A program made the position numbers and the translations under genes. Below are positions 43,258-55,910 of a DNA stretch of 64,000 nt, piece by piece. The DNA lies in assembly GCA_016271365.2 (NCBI GenBank), contig CM028129.1:1009807501-1009871500 (forward strand), read 5' to 3'. Every line of letters begins with the position of its first letter. Position 1 is the stretch's first letter. The notes below the pieces were generated by a model. The model did no database searches, was not told where the DNA came from, and saw nothing but the letters and a program-made list of their open reading frames with translations. The stretch is from Neoceratodus forsteri (lineage: Eukaryota > Chordata > Ceratodontiformes > Ceratodontidae).

Positions 43258-43700
43258 GAAAACCTATGTTGGTAGTTCAGACTCCATCATGAGACAGTTC
43301 CATAATACTGCCCGAGGACACTGATGACAGTGCCATAATGGCAGAGACTGAGATTGCAGTGTTGTGATGACAGGGACATGAATGTCAGGAGCATTCCTGT
43401 AGGGACAGTATCACAACATCATGAGAGCAGTTTCAGCTATCTCTGTGTTCGGACAACAAGGATACCATTTTATTTTATTTAAATATTTGGTGACCGGACT
43501 GAACCAAGTCTTGTTTCAGGTGCGACCCAGGGAGGAGGAACAGAATGACTAGACAATTGGGCCATTCTCTGCTATTTGGAGGCCATGTAATGTCCACAAT
43601 TCAGCATTTAATTTTTAAGTCTGTATTAAGTATTTTAAAAGACTGAATGCATTTTCTGCTGTTGACTTAATTGAATAAATATTTATTATACAATCAAAGA
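43258..43700 (+). other. OGG1: Probable OGG1 3' UTR with polyadenylation signal
   Basis: AATAAA at 43674-43679 is the first canonical polyadenylation signal after the stop. Others occur at 44103, 44242 and 44327. The end of the transcript is inferred. Confidence 0.5.
43465..43550 (-). mobile_element. Short fragment carrying the LINE-1/SINE 3' tail
   Basis: On the minus strand CCTCCCTGGGTCGCACCTGA then GGTCACCAAATATTTAAATA matches the LINE-1 3' tail at 9672-9765. Only about 85 bp, within the presumed OGG1 3' UTR. Confidence 0.65.
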
Positions 43701-46700
43701 GATGTGTTGAGTAGTTTTTCCTCTAATAATAAAAACTTAAAAAAAAAACTGTTTTCTTATGTGTTTAGTGTGACATTTTTGCCAAGCAATTTTAAAAGGT
43801 CTTTAGTTCAAGAAATGAAATGGTTTTGCTTTAGTTCAACACATTGTAGTAAACTACACTTGCATAATCCATCAGGCAACATTTTATTGTTCACGTTTGC
43901 CATTGTTTAGTTATAAAATAATGAAAAACATCATATTGCAGGCTACAGTGCATGTCAAATTTGTAACCCGCGATTATCAAATACACCGCAAAGCCTAAAA
44001 TGCATTAAAAACATTAAAGTTGCCACTGTAAAGTTTGCATGAGTACCAAGCACTGAAACATTGTTTTAAAATATTTATAAGGGCTCAGTATTTGTATTTT
44101 GTAATAAATCTGCAGCTCCTATAGAAATGTTTGTCAAAATGTACTGTTCGTTTTTTTTTTAACCTGAAAAAAAATGCAGGATGCCACTTTGTGCACGTTT
44201 CTCTCCACGTTCCTCATTGCCACGTGGCTAAGAACCCACTGAATAAAAGGCAGCAGCGGGAAATATTCCGTGAGGAGTGTGAAGGCAGAACAACAGGTTG
44301 GTCCTCGGACAACTGTGGTGTTTGAAATAAATCCATGCGGTACAAGCTACTGCCTTCAAGCAGTAAGTTAAATATTTAACTTTCTTTTAGCACTACTGTG
44401 CTAAATTGCAGCAAAGTAGGTACTGTGGTATCTGCTACATCTTTTAAAAGCAAATATTAGTACAAAAGCAAGCTGTCTGGATCCAGCATCGAATTAAGCG
44501 ACATGGCACTTTATGGTGGAAATGCACCAGTGACCAAGACCAAGGTTTGCAACAGTCCAACTGTCTCGTTCGGTGAGGTTTTGTCAAATTTCATTAATGT
44601 TTGAATTGGAACTGCTGAGATTAAAATTGCTGAGCCAAGAATAGTATTATGTGTCCAAACACGCCGGATACAAGTTTTAGCCAAAGATTCTATAGAAATG
44701 TGATTGAGTGTCTGAAACTTGTTCTGGGTTTTGTCCTGGTAACACCAACTATAAGTATTCAAACTGAATAATTTAAAGTATTTAGAAATCATAATGTTGC
44801 ATTTCCAGTTTGCAAAATAAAAATAATAGTGTTGTAAAAGTTGCATTTTGTAATCATTTTGAACTGATCGGTGCAGAAGTACTGCTAGTGACTGGAGACC
44901 TTGCTTTCGTTCCTTGTCCCAGGCCTGTTCAGTATAGTACTTAAAATGTTGAATATTGTAAGCAATTCCCCCACCCACCCTTGCTGTTTTCAAAATGTTC
45001 TGGTGCAAGTATCACGAATTTAATTTTAAATACCCTCTGATGTTTGGTGGTTGAATTTGGAACAGGTGACCATGGCTGCGGTATTTATGACTGGCCAACT
45101 TTACATCCTTTTGTTGGTCCTAGTACCATTCGTAATGAGAATGCTGTTATTATTGTGGGAATAAGACCTTTATGGTGTTCCATAAAAATAATACATTTTG
45201 AGCCCTGTCTTTGTGTCTGAGTGTTGATTTTTGTGGTGTTAGCTTGTGAATGCGGTTTAAGTCGATAACTGCATCTGCACAGTACTGTAGATAGCAGTGG
45301 CTGGTATTGAACTTGCAAGTCAAAGTAACCGTCCGCATAAAGTTGTTATAAATTTGGACCCTGATTGCATTTTAAAGATTGCTGTGGTTAGAAAATGTTG
45401 CACAAGTTTATATCTTCAGCATAAATTGTTCCTGCAAGCACTTTAAGACTTGTGAGCCCCCCACCCACCATGAACAGTACTTGCAGGCAGTGACAGTCAT
45501 GAAATGCTGTCTTAAGATCCATTCGAGATGCAGTGCAGCGCTAAAAATAATGCTGAAATTCAGTAGTCGAATGAACTGAATAGCTGTGGGCTCACTCGTT
45601 TCCAAATGGTATTTTTGTGCACAAAGTAATAATTTACATGCCTGCCTCGTGGTATCTGGTCGATGCACTCTGCCCGGCTGCATTGACTGGACATGCTTCC
45701 TGAGAAACTGCCTTTGTCTCCTTCAGTATACAAGTGCCAAATCATTTTTATGATATCCAGTTTAGAAATGTCCCAATTTTCTAGTCTTTCTTGTTGCTAC
45801 ATCCAATTATTTGAGCTCTGGTTAAATGTGGAGTTAGAAAATTATTTGATTTTCCCGCTGACCCATTTCGAGGTTCTGTTGACTGCACCGCTCATTACAT
45901 TGCTTTACGGTCAAGCAATGAGGACTTAAATTCAGTATTAATTTGGATTTCATTCAGTTTCCTAGTCTTTGCCAGTGTTTAAATGAACCCTGTTTTTATT
46001 TGGTGTGTGAATTTAAGTTGTGGCCATCGGTAAATTAAGTGCCCCTTCCAGATGGTGCTCCCACATTAATATTGACTGGCCTTGCCTTCGACTTCTCATC
46101 TGAAAAAGTTTACTATTTTTTTGGGGGGGGTATCCTTGTTAATTCAAACAAATGGGATGCTGTTTTTGTGTTTGTGTGTTGTCTGTTACAGTCTGAACTT
46201 TTCTGTTCTCTATGTCAAATGTTCCAAGTCTTACATGTTTGTGTTTCTGTCTGTCGTTTGCACGTTTCTGTCTTGTCCCATTCATGTCAAAATATGTCAC
46301 AAATAGTTTTGTGTCTTCAATTGAACTTATCTTTACTGATTGAATCCCCTTTTGGCCCTATTTTTACTCCCTATAATCTCCTGCTTTTTTTTTCTTGCCA
46401 TGCAGCCACTGGAGACTAACTAATTTGAGCAGAAATAGTGCCCTGGGTGGTGGTGGGTGTTAGGGGGAGGGGGAGTCAATCTGTACAGTTTTTAAAATTC
46501 CTACATTTCCCTGTTGGGTGACAGTAGCAAAGCTGATTCCCTTGATCCAGTTTCTGGACTGTATCAGTGCCAACCCCTCACACGTAAGGTATTCAGCATC
46601 CCCCCTCCCTTCAGGTATCTTTCCCCCATCCTAGCACGCTGTGTATTGTGTGTCCTCTTGTGATTGTGCCACCGGGCCTCCAGTAAGCATGTCCTTCACT

Positions 46701-47248
46701 TCCAACCCCCGATGATGAAGGTGTGAGTGGCACGGTCCTCTGGACCATTTAAGTGCCTCACAATGGCAGAGGTGAAAGTGCTGAGCCACTATGTATGTGG
46801 TGGTCTCCGCAAATGTGTCATAAGTACAGTGCTGTTTGGATTGCTGGTTTGTAGTTGTGGCTGAAATGGTTTGTGATGAATGGGCAACAGGTTGTGTGTG
46901 TGGCTATAGTCTGCAGGGTCTTGGTGTTGGTTTTGCAGATGGATCATGGATGCCTCTGGATGCACAATACTGCTTCAGGTGAATAGAGGCAGATGTGCTG
47001 CATGCAAACCTCCGGGTGACAATGGCAGAGTGAGCCACTGCAGTACTACCACCTGCCTCCTGCGCACCTTAAGCAGCATTGCATTTGGAGCTGCACCTGT
47101 ATGTCTGCAGGTATTTGTCACGTGTGTGTGTGTGCGTGTGCGCTATGTGTGTTGTGCATGCATGTGCACACTGTAAGCAGTAAGCAACTGTACTGGCAAT
47201 TTTTCATTGTATGTATGTTACATTGTGTGTAACTTTGTATTTTTTAGG
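43701..47248. other. AT-rich intergenic stretch without a recognised gene
   Basis: I found no exon or mobile element here. CAMK1, which lies tail-to-tail with OGG1 in mammals, was not recognised. A 165-codon minus-strand frame (44511-45008) has no similarity I know. A TG-rich run occurs at 47120-47165. A pyrimidine-rich TTTGTATTTTTTAG at 47235-47248 could be the acceptor for the transposase pseudogene. Confidence 0.5.
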
Positions 47249-50200
47249 CCACCGTTTCAGTTTGCGTCCACACCCAGCAAAACAACCAGCACCAGAGCCC
47301 ATGAAGATCACCCATAATGAGTGAATGAAGATGTATCATCAAAGGATTAAGGATGACCCTGAAAGATATCAAACATACTGTGAATACAGCATGTATTGTG
47401 CATGACTTGCTGGGCAAAATATGACAGAAGAAGAGAGGGAAAGATCAAGAATGTTATGCCATGAAAGGCAGAGAAGAAAAAGAGAAACTTAAACTCAATC
47501 AAAGTACAAGTGACACCAAGAAACAAAGTCAAAAAAAGGCAGAAGGAGAAGAGGAGGGTACTGGTGATTAAAAAAGAACAACATCAGAAGATGACCAGGC
47601 AGCAACACCAGAGAAAAGGGAAAGGAGGCAATGTGAAGAAGAAAGGTTAAAAAACAAAAACAAAATGCCACTATGCCAAATGCTCACCTGAAACACGTGT
47701 CAGTAAAAAGTGCATCGTCTTTGCAGAAATGGATTGCCAGCTAAGTCCAAAACTGCCTGCTAATCCCAGTACTTGCCTTACTGGTCAAGAAATTAAATTG
47801 ATCCGCCTCACCACGTAAGCTGGCTGCTTTACAGGATGTTGGGGTTATTATTCCGAACAAGAAGAAGAATATGGATGCGTATAGTGCAGTCGTAGATGGC
47901 TTTCGTACAAAACTGCATTCAAAGTTGAAAGATGTGAAAATCCTTGCTCGATGTGTCTGAGCATTTTTAAAAAAAGTACATTCTTTTGCGTATTGGTTCT
48001 TGTATGCTTCAGAAAAACCATGTGTATTTCCAGAAAAAAAATGAGAACCTGTGATCTTCCTAGAATGAAGCGGTCAGATGCAGTCTCAGACACAGAGAAG
48101 ACAAACATTCAGTTATTCTATCATAGTGGAGAATTGCCATGGGGTTGCAGATTAAGAGGCTGGTCATCAAGAAGATGTCTACACCAAGGCACATCATGGA
48201 ATGTACTCTGAAGAACGCTTATCAACAGTTTCATTCCAGAAATAACCGTAAACTTGGATTCAGTACATTTTGTCACATGCGTCCTACTCATGTAAAGACC
48301 ATAATGCATGGATAGTTTGATAGCTGCTTGTGTGACAACTGTGAAAATGTAGAACTGAAACTAAAGACTTTACAACCGTATCTCAAGGGGAGTGGCTTTA
48401 GTATCAGAAACCAATATGATGCCACAAGGACGACACTGTGTCCAAAAGGAGATTCAAAACACAAATTAAGCTGTGTTAATAGAGACTGTAGGGATTGTGG
48501 AGTACGTCTGCTAACTGAGAAATTATCCTTGTTACTTCACAACAAAATGTCAGCAGTCATCACTTGGCAGACATGGGGAAACTGTGAAGCGTAAATAGAA
48601 CAGAAAAGAGTTCCAGAGAAAGTCCATAGTCACCAAGATCTGTCCTGTGGAAGAATTCATTTCCAAACTTGAATCAGATATGCACATGATGTCAAAGCAT
48701 CTATTTGTGTCTAGCTGGCAGCGCCAGCAGTATACATTGATTTTAAAGCAATCCACCTGAAGATACCATAGTAATGGTGTTGGATTTGGGTGAGAACTAT
48801 ACTTATCAATTTCAGAGGGAGGTGCAAGTCTGTACACTGGTCATAGGCCCAGGTCACCATACATCCCATTGTATGTATGTACCATGTGTGTGGTGCCATG
48901 TCACAGGAATCCCTCATTTTTGTCTTGGATGATGTGACACATGACAGTCATGCTATACACCACTTCATGACTTTGGCAGTGAAATTTCTTTGCTCAAGAA
49001 CTAAAATAAAATAAAAAAAATTGTGAAGTTCAGCGATGGATGTGCAGCACAATATAAATCTAAAATCCCTTTTGCTGATGTAAGCTCCTCCATTAAAGGG
49101 TTCAGGTTCCCAATTGAAAACCGCTACTTCGGGTCACGCCATGGCAAAGGCCCATCTGATGGGGAGACAGCAGTCGTCAAAAGTGTAGTAACTCACGCAG
49201 CAGTCATCAAAAGTGCAGTAACTCGCGCAGTAATCGGAGGACAAGTCATTGTCCATTGTGCTGAAGAATTATATGCATACTACAAAGAAAAGTCTCTCAT
49301 CCTGCAACTGACGGAGACGAATGCTGTCACTTGAAAAGGAAATTTGTTCTTGTGAAAGTGGAGAAATTGATCATAACCGCAGTAGTTGTGTGGTTACGTG
49401 TCCAGTACCGGGTACTCATAAGAGCCATGCTGTTAGACCTGTGGAACCTGGAACTGTTGAATGTTGTGAACTAAGTTGTTTTTGCAGTGCATGTCTGCAA
49501 AGTGTTGGGACATGTGCCAACACTGATTACGTCACCCAGTGGAACCGTCAGAAACTGAGTATGGTACATTCGGTAAGGGAGTCTGGAAATGTGATGATTG
49601 TGCAGCCAATACCACATGACAGCACATCTGTAATGTTGCCCGAAGTTGAGAACTGAGGTTTTGAACTGCATATATCAGTTGACGAAGCAACATATGAAAG
49701 CATTTTCGAAGGAGAGGCCCTCATCTGTTCTTATGAAAGCCCGGATTCTCGGCATCCATGCAGTGACAACAACGAAGCCTGTGATGACAGTCCATCTGAA
49801 GTGATCCTTGCAGTCCTTTTATGATGAGCCTCGTACAGATTTCAGCCAACTGGAAAGCAATGATTTGTTCAACCTTTTGAATGCGAATGACACATTTGAT
49901 GTAAGTGAGCCAGATCTGGATAACACAGATGCCAAACAGGCATTCAACAGTGAAAAACAAGATCACCAATCACTGCTAACATGGGTGAAGTCATTGTGTC
50001 CCATGGAATTCTGACAATCTGCAACTGATGAATACATCGAACATGCAAATAACATTCTGGCAGATGACAGGAAACTAGATGCAGTGGAAGAGAACCACAG
50101 AACACAAGAGGATGACCCAACACAAGAAGTGATCCTTGAACCATCAGATTAATCCCATAGATCATTTCAGATAGGAGGAGATACAGCAACATGAACTGAA

Positions 50201-50650
50201 AGATGAAGTTCTGGAACAAGCTGACACCATATGAGGACCATCAAAATACGATTTGGGAACATGGGTTGCCCTGATGTTTCATGACAGATAGTACCCAGGT
50301 AAGCAAATAGACATTACACTCTAATAACCGCACTGAATACTGTATGTTGTACTTACTGTGTTTTTTCTATCCAAATAGGTGTCGTAGAGGAAGAAGAAGA
50401 TGAGGACCAGTATCATGTTAATTTCATGGTTCCTGCTGACAGAAATGGGACAATATTCAAATGGCCTTCTGTACTCGACAAGGGGTGGTATGCAAAACTA
50501 TCTGTTGTACAAAAAATGGACCCATCAGAGCCTTACAGCTCAAGGACATTTGTGTTCAGTAGTGTCCAGACTGTGGAAATGAATGATTTGATGCGACTGT
50601 TGAAATGGCTGCGTAAGCTTACAAGAACTGACAGTGTTTTCATTGTGTAA
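47249..50650 (+). pseudogene. DDE-transposase-like gene, spliced and decayed
   Basis: Pieces in order: an N-terminal block with YHQRIKDDPERYQTYCEY (about 47330) and a basic Lys/Glu region; NRKLGFSTFCHMRPTHVK and CLCDNCENVELKLKTL (48240-48370) with a Cys pattern CVNRDCRDCGV (48475); MVLDLGENYTYQFQREVQ (48775); FVLDDVTHDSHAIHHF (48919); KFSDGCAAQYKSK (49026) and FGSRHGKGPSDG (49127); CELSCFCSACLQSVGTCANT (49465); a C-terminal domain RYPG/VVEEEEDEDQYHVNFM across an intron. I recall this order from uncharacterised transposon-like proteins of cnidarians, molluscs and fish. DLGENY and FSDG probably carry catalytic Asp residues. Many stops; not functional. Superfamily unassigned. Confidence 0.75.
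50299..50378 (+). other. 80-bp intron in the transposase-like pseudogene
   Basis: GTAAGC donor at 50299 and TCTATCCAAATAG acceptor ending at 50378. Removing it joins Y-P-G to V-V-E-E-E in frame, so the ancestral gene was spliced and the copy is not a processed retrocopy. Confidence 0.75.
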
Positions 50651-50694
50651 CGTGGAAGTATGGTTTGAAAACTGCTATGTTGTTCAGTGGCTAA

Positions 50695-51150
50695 CAGTCG
50701 GCCCTCGGGGGGGCCAGTCTGAGGACATGGGGTAGACTTGGGGACCCACGTCTGCCCACCCAGGTAGTAGCACCAGGCGGTACAGGCACCTGGGTTCATC
50801 CCATGCGCTGCATGGATGCTCAGGTCAAACAGGCCATAATTGGCCTTGAGGGGAGCCAGTCTGAGGGCATGGGGTGGACTCAGGGGACCCCATTTGCCCA
50901 CCAGGTGGTGCCAACATGCGTTATGGGCACCTGGGTTCATCCCATGCACTGCATGGATGGTCAGTCAGGTCAAGCGGGCAATAATTGGTCCTCAGGCCAG
51001 CTCTGTCATGGAGTGTACTTGAAATCAATGTATACTGTTGGTGTGTGGGACAGCTGAGGACATAGTGTGGACTCAGGATACCACATCTGCACACCCGATG
51101 GTGGCCACAGATGTTTCAGTGACCTAAGTTCATCCCATGCTCTAAAATCG
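50695..51150 (+). repeat. Imperfect tandem repeat, about 142-bp unit
   Basis: CCAGTCTGAGGACATGGGGT starts one unit at 50714 and CCAGTCTGAGGGCATGGGGT starts the next at 50856. A third, expanded unit has CAGCTGAGGACATAGTGTGG at 51051. Each contains CACCTGGGTTCATCCCATGC or a variant. Directly downstream of the transposase-like pseudogene. The stretch 51150-52124 shows no recognised feature. Confidence 0.8.
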
Positions 51151-53937
51151 ATGAAAATTGATTTGTCGTCCTACAGAATTGGACATCAAGATAGAATGAT
51201 TGAATGTTTCTTTCTTGCTAGTGAAATTGGTGGCTACACCTGCACAGGTAAAGGATTTGAAGGGAACTGCTTCATTAAGGGTTATTTCATACTGTAATTT
51301 TAACTCCCATTCAGCCTGTATTATCGCTTGGGCTCTGTTGCTCAGATGATGTAATCGTGTATACTGCGTGAGCGGCCATCTTGGGCAGCTGTTTGTTGAT
51401 TGGGTTTAAACAGCAGCTAGGGGTTTGTTTACATGTCAGCAGGACATTTTGGAATTAGCGACTATGGCTTAACATACTTGCAGAGCTAAACGGAACGCAG
51501 GATTATTTAGGTAAGCCCCTGACCTACGAGGCAGTGTTTTTGGAGCACTTCTGCGATGTACCTGTTTATGAGTCCTTTAAGAGAACAAACCACATTCTGT
51601 AATTCATATGTCTGACTGCGTATCATTCTTTAACATTTGGGATGCTTTTCATATTCCCAAAGAGACGGTGTACATCACAGAATGTATTACACTGAGGGTT
51701 TATGATCACAAAGTGTGACGTAGCAGAACAAATTGTGAATATAGAGGGTTGGTTTTGGATGTTGTCATATATATACTGTTCATTGACAATGTCATTTGAC
51801 TACATTCTTAAAAAATCAAGCATGAGGTTTAGATCAACGATCAGTGGTGGGGAGACAAAAATGTTATGAAATTGTGCACTGTCCTGCTTCTGTCATATTT
51901 TATGCAACATATATTTATTTAACATTATTATAATTATTTATTTTTAACAATTGTATGTTAAGCATGTTTTTAATTAAAACCATGCTCAGTTAATATTTTC
52001 TTATTTATTCAGAGCTTAAAAGCATAATCTTGTCCATGTATACGTGTGATATTAGATGTCATATGCGGTATGCTTTTAAAGTATCTTTAATGATTACAGC
52101 AATGCTTTTACCATGATGTGCAGTTTAAGTTTATTACAGGAAGACTCCGTTGAGCAAGCTCATTCACAAGGAGGTCCTGAAGCATGTACACAGTCAAGTA
52201 GACATTACATAATAGGGCATCATTGAATAAAAGTAAGCAAAGTGCAAACAACGTTCATGAAAGGCATTACATAGAAAAATAAATCATCGCAAAGTAAAGT
52301 ACAGTTAGAACATTTGATACATAGTGTTCAAGCAATACAAACTAGGGTTTGTAATCATAACACTGGTAAGAAGCAATAATTATGGTTATTGTGCAATGAC
52401 AGAAGAGAGAGAATAATTATGGAGGGCAGGGTTGAAGATTAGTAAAGAGTGGGGATGGAGGAAGGTTAGAAGGAGTAAGATTCAGGTAGGAAGTCTAGGG
52501 TGGAAGAGGGTGATAAGAGCAGGTAGAGAAATCATATCGTTTAGCCACTGTATACCTTTTGCAAGCTAAGAAGTTTCAGTCCTGACTAGAACTAGTACCA
52601 GAGGAGTCGAAGAGCATGGAATAAACAAAGGTAGGGTAGACACTTAATAATAGCTACAAATATCTTTCATTTTTGATGCAGCTAGCACTTTATAGAGGTT
52701 AACTGAGACAATGCTAGTTAATTTCAGTACGGATTGGAGTTGGCTTCATATAGTAGGAAGAGCATGCAAAATGGCTCATTTACCAAAGGTGGTGCGAATC
52801 TTAGGCACAGCCAGCAGGATGAAGTCTGATTTCCCAAGTGAATAAGCACTGCGGAAATGCAGATAAGAGATGTTAGGTAGCTCGGAGTTTGTGCAGAAGT
52901 AACTTAAGGGTCCAGATACCAGCATGGAGGAGCAAGCGTCTGGTGGTGAGTGATGTCCAACCAACAGCTGCGTACAGATCACAATGGTGAATTCGGTATG
53001 AGGAGCTGGTGATGAACCATAAAACGCAGTGATAGAGGACGTCCAGCTTGGGGCTTGAGATTGCAGAGGAGGTGTAGATTAAATCTCCGTAATCAAGTAA
53101 GGCAAGGAATGTGGCCTGAACAAGCCTGGTTCGAGTCTCAAGAGGAAAGAGAGACCTATTTCTAAAAAAATCCTAACTTGGCTTTGAGCCTCCTGGATAA
53201 GTCCTCAATATGGTCATTAAAAGAGAGCTTATTATTTATCCAGATACCAAGATATTTAAATTTGGGGACTTCCAAAGGTTCACCTACAGAGGTAACAACA
53301 AAGTCGGTAGGACAGGGAGGGTGACAGAGGAGGTACTACGAGAGAAAATCATTGCCTTAGTGTTCTTTGCATTAAGGAGAAGCTTGGCATTTATTAGATT
53401 ATTTTTGAGCTGAGCGAAGTCAGCTTGTAGCACGTCCCTAACTTCAGATAGAGTTGAGACAGAGGTATACAGTACTGTCGTCCGCAAAAGTACAGGTTGG
53501 AATTGGTTATGTAAGAGTCAAGATCATTGATGTACAGAAAAAAAAAGGATCGGGCCTAGAATGGAGCCTTGAGGGACTCCCCTGGCAATCGGCAAGGAGG
53601 CTGAGAATAGACCATCGGCTTTGACTTTCTGTGTCTTCCCTGATAAATAACTGGTAAACCACTGAGCGGTGGACAGAGTGGCACCTAAATTAGTAAGGCA
53701 AGTAACTAGGAGGTTGTGGTCAACAGTGTCAGAAGCTTTTCCTAAGGTCTGAGAAGACTGCAGCAGTAGTCATCTTGGCATCCACAACAGAGACCCAGTC
53801 ATTAGTGACTCTAGCCAGCGCTGTGAGTAGGCCGGAAACTGGATTGTGCTGGGTTTAGGAGTGAAAAGGTTTCGATATGAAGTTTTAATTGGTTGTAGAG
53901 CAATTTTTCAATAACTTTAGAGAGGATGGGCAAGATG

Positions 53938-54740
53938 GAGGTGGGCCTATAGTTATTTGGATCGCATGGGTCCCCTGATTTGAATAGGGGAAGGATGTGG
54001 GCGGATTTCCAGCAAGATGGAGATGGTCCTATGGTTATTTGGATCGCATGGGTCCCCTGATTTGAATAGGGGAAGGATGTGGGCGGATTTCCAGCAAGAT
54101 GGAGATGGGCCTATAGTTATTTGGATACATGGGTCCCCTGATTTGAATAGGGGAAGGATGTGGGAGTTCAACAAGATGGAGATGGTCCTATGGTTATTTG
54201 GATCGCATGGGTCCCCTGATTTGAATAGGGAAGGATGTGGGCGGATTTCCAGCAAGATGGAGATGGTCCTATAGTTATTTGGATCGCATGGGTCCCCTGA
54301 TTTGAATAGGGAAGGATGTGGCAGTTTCCAGCAAGATGGAGATGGTCCTATGGTTATTTGGATCGCATGGGTCCCTGGTTTGAATAGGGAAGGATGTGGG
54401 CGATTTCCAGCAAGATGGAGATGGTCCTATGGTTATTTGGATCGCATGGGTCCCCTGATTTGAATAGGGGAAGGATGTGGGCTGATTTCCAGCAAGATGG
54501 AGATGGGCCTATGGTTATTTGGATCGCATGGGTCCCCTGATTTGAATAGGGGAAGGATGTGGGCGGATTTCCAGCAAGATGGAGATGGTCCTATGGTTAT
54601 TTGGATCGCATGGGTCCCCTGATTTGAATAGGGGAAGGATGTGGGCTGATTTCCAGCAAGATGGAGATGGTCCTATGGTTATTTGGATCACATGGGTCCC
54701 CTGGTTTGAATAGGGAAGGATGTGGGCGGATTTCCAAGAT
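53938..54740 (-). repeat. 82-bp minisatellite inside the LINE-4 RT
   Basis: AAGGATGTGG recurs at 53991, 54073, 54154, 54231, 54312, 54390, 54471, 54553, 54635 and 54716: ten units spaced 77-82 bp. On the minus strand each unit encodes the RT block LFKSGDPCDPNNHRTISIL, the LINE motif normally present once (K-x-G-D...N-Y-R-P-I-S). An 82-bp unit shifts frame each copy, so the array destroys the RT. Confidence 0.93.
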
Positions 54741-55689
54741 GGAACTATGGCAGGTGGGCTGGAGAGATTGAAAATATGAAGAATGGGGTAGTGAGATGGG
54801 CATAGCCTAGTCTTGAGAAGAAAGGTCCAGACTGTGTCCCCTGCGCTTTTTCTGGTATCTAGGTTAAGGGTGAATCTTCAACTTCTTTATAGTTGAGCGT
54901 ATACAGCTGAAAGGGACAAGATGATGTGCAGGGAGTGGTGGTAGAGCTAGCTTGACTATTCCCACGACCAGCATAAGGTGAGTCAAAGGCTAGGCCAGCA
55001 GTGACAAAATGGGAATTAAATTATTCAAGGATTTGAGAATTACTTTCAAGCACCCTACCATTGGTGAGTATCTTGGTTGGAATGGAGGGAGCATATGGCC
55101 GTCCTTAGATAGATGTAAGTGTCCTCTAGATTTTGTGGGAATTCCCATTTGCCTGTTCAAGGGTGGAGACATAGAAGTTTGCTTTGGCTGAGCGAATGCT
55201 TTTTACACAGACATTCCTAGCTGTTCTGAAGGTCTGCCAATCTGAAGGGCTCTTGGTATGCCTAGCCTGAGCCCAAATCTTGTCCCGGTTTGTAAGTGCT
55301 GCCTTAAGATCTGAGGTAAACCAGGGTGAGGTGTTATGCACCTGGCTTTGATAAGGGGGGCATGCTTATTTGCCAGAGTGACAAGGTTGTTGTTGAGGAC
55401 AGTGACAGCCTTATCGACAGTTTTGGCAAGGTAAAGATATTGCCATCTGACCTTAAGTCAGAAAGGAAATTTGCTGTGTTGAACTTACGAAAAGACCGTT
55501 TTGTTATAAGTTTGGGCTTATGTCAGGCCTTAGCTTGAGATCTTGAGCATACAGCAACCCCGTGGTCAGTCATGTCGTTGTGGAAAACTGCTGAGTGTAA
55601 GACTTTATGAGGATGAGTGGTTAATATAACATCTAGGAGGGAGCTATTGGCAATGTTCAAGGTATTGTTCCTTGAGGGTTCATTATTTT

Positions 55690-55910
55690 CTTTCTTTTTT
55701 TTGTATTTTTAGTCTTTGGTAATGGTGCAGGGCCCACTAGGCACAAGTGCCTGTTTTCAGGGTGACCTAGGAGCACTGGGTGTTAAGTGACTTGCTTAGA
55801 GTCACAAGTATGCAAGTGGAGGTTGTGAGAATCAGACTCAGGTCTGGTCTGCTAGATGTACCAAGCTCGTTCACACCTTGTTCCTCTAACCTCTAGGCTA
55901 TACTGCCAGC
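55690..55910 (-). mobile_element. tRNA-type SINE with LINE-1-like tail inside LINE-4
   Basis: On the minus strand the head TATAGCCTAGAGGTTAGAGG resembles an A-box tRNA arm, and CTGAGTCTGATTCTCACAAC resembles a B-box. The 3' part CACCCTGAAAACAGGCACTT, TGCCTAGTGG and CCATTACCAAAGAC parallels the LINE-1 3' tail at 9672-9765. An A-rich end (T run in plus) is at 55690-55705. It lies in the LINE-4 endonuclease region. Confidence 0.65.

Noticed and set aside
44511..45008. 165-codon ORF on the minus strand in AT-rich DNA
   Set aside because: No recognised domain, no splice or homology support; a chance open frame of this length is plausible in 64 kb read in six frames.
46039..46419. 126-codon plus-strand ORF rich in Leu, Cys and Val
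   Set aside because: Composition follows a T-rich stretch; no motif or signal supports a gene.
50803..51057. ORF downstream of the transposase-like pseudogene
   Set aside because: It lies in the 142-bp tandem repeat and reflects repeated DNA.
54017..54274. Plus-strand ORF with repeated WLFGSHGSPDLNRG peptide
   Set aside because: Antisense reading of the 82-bp minisatellite inside the LINE-4 RT.
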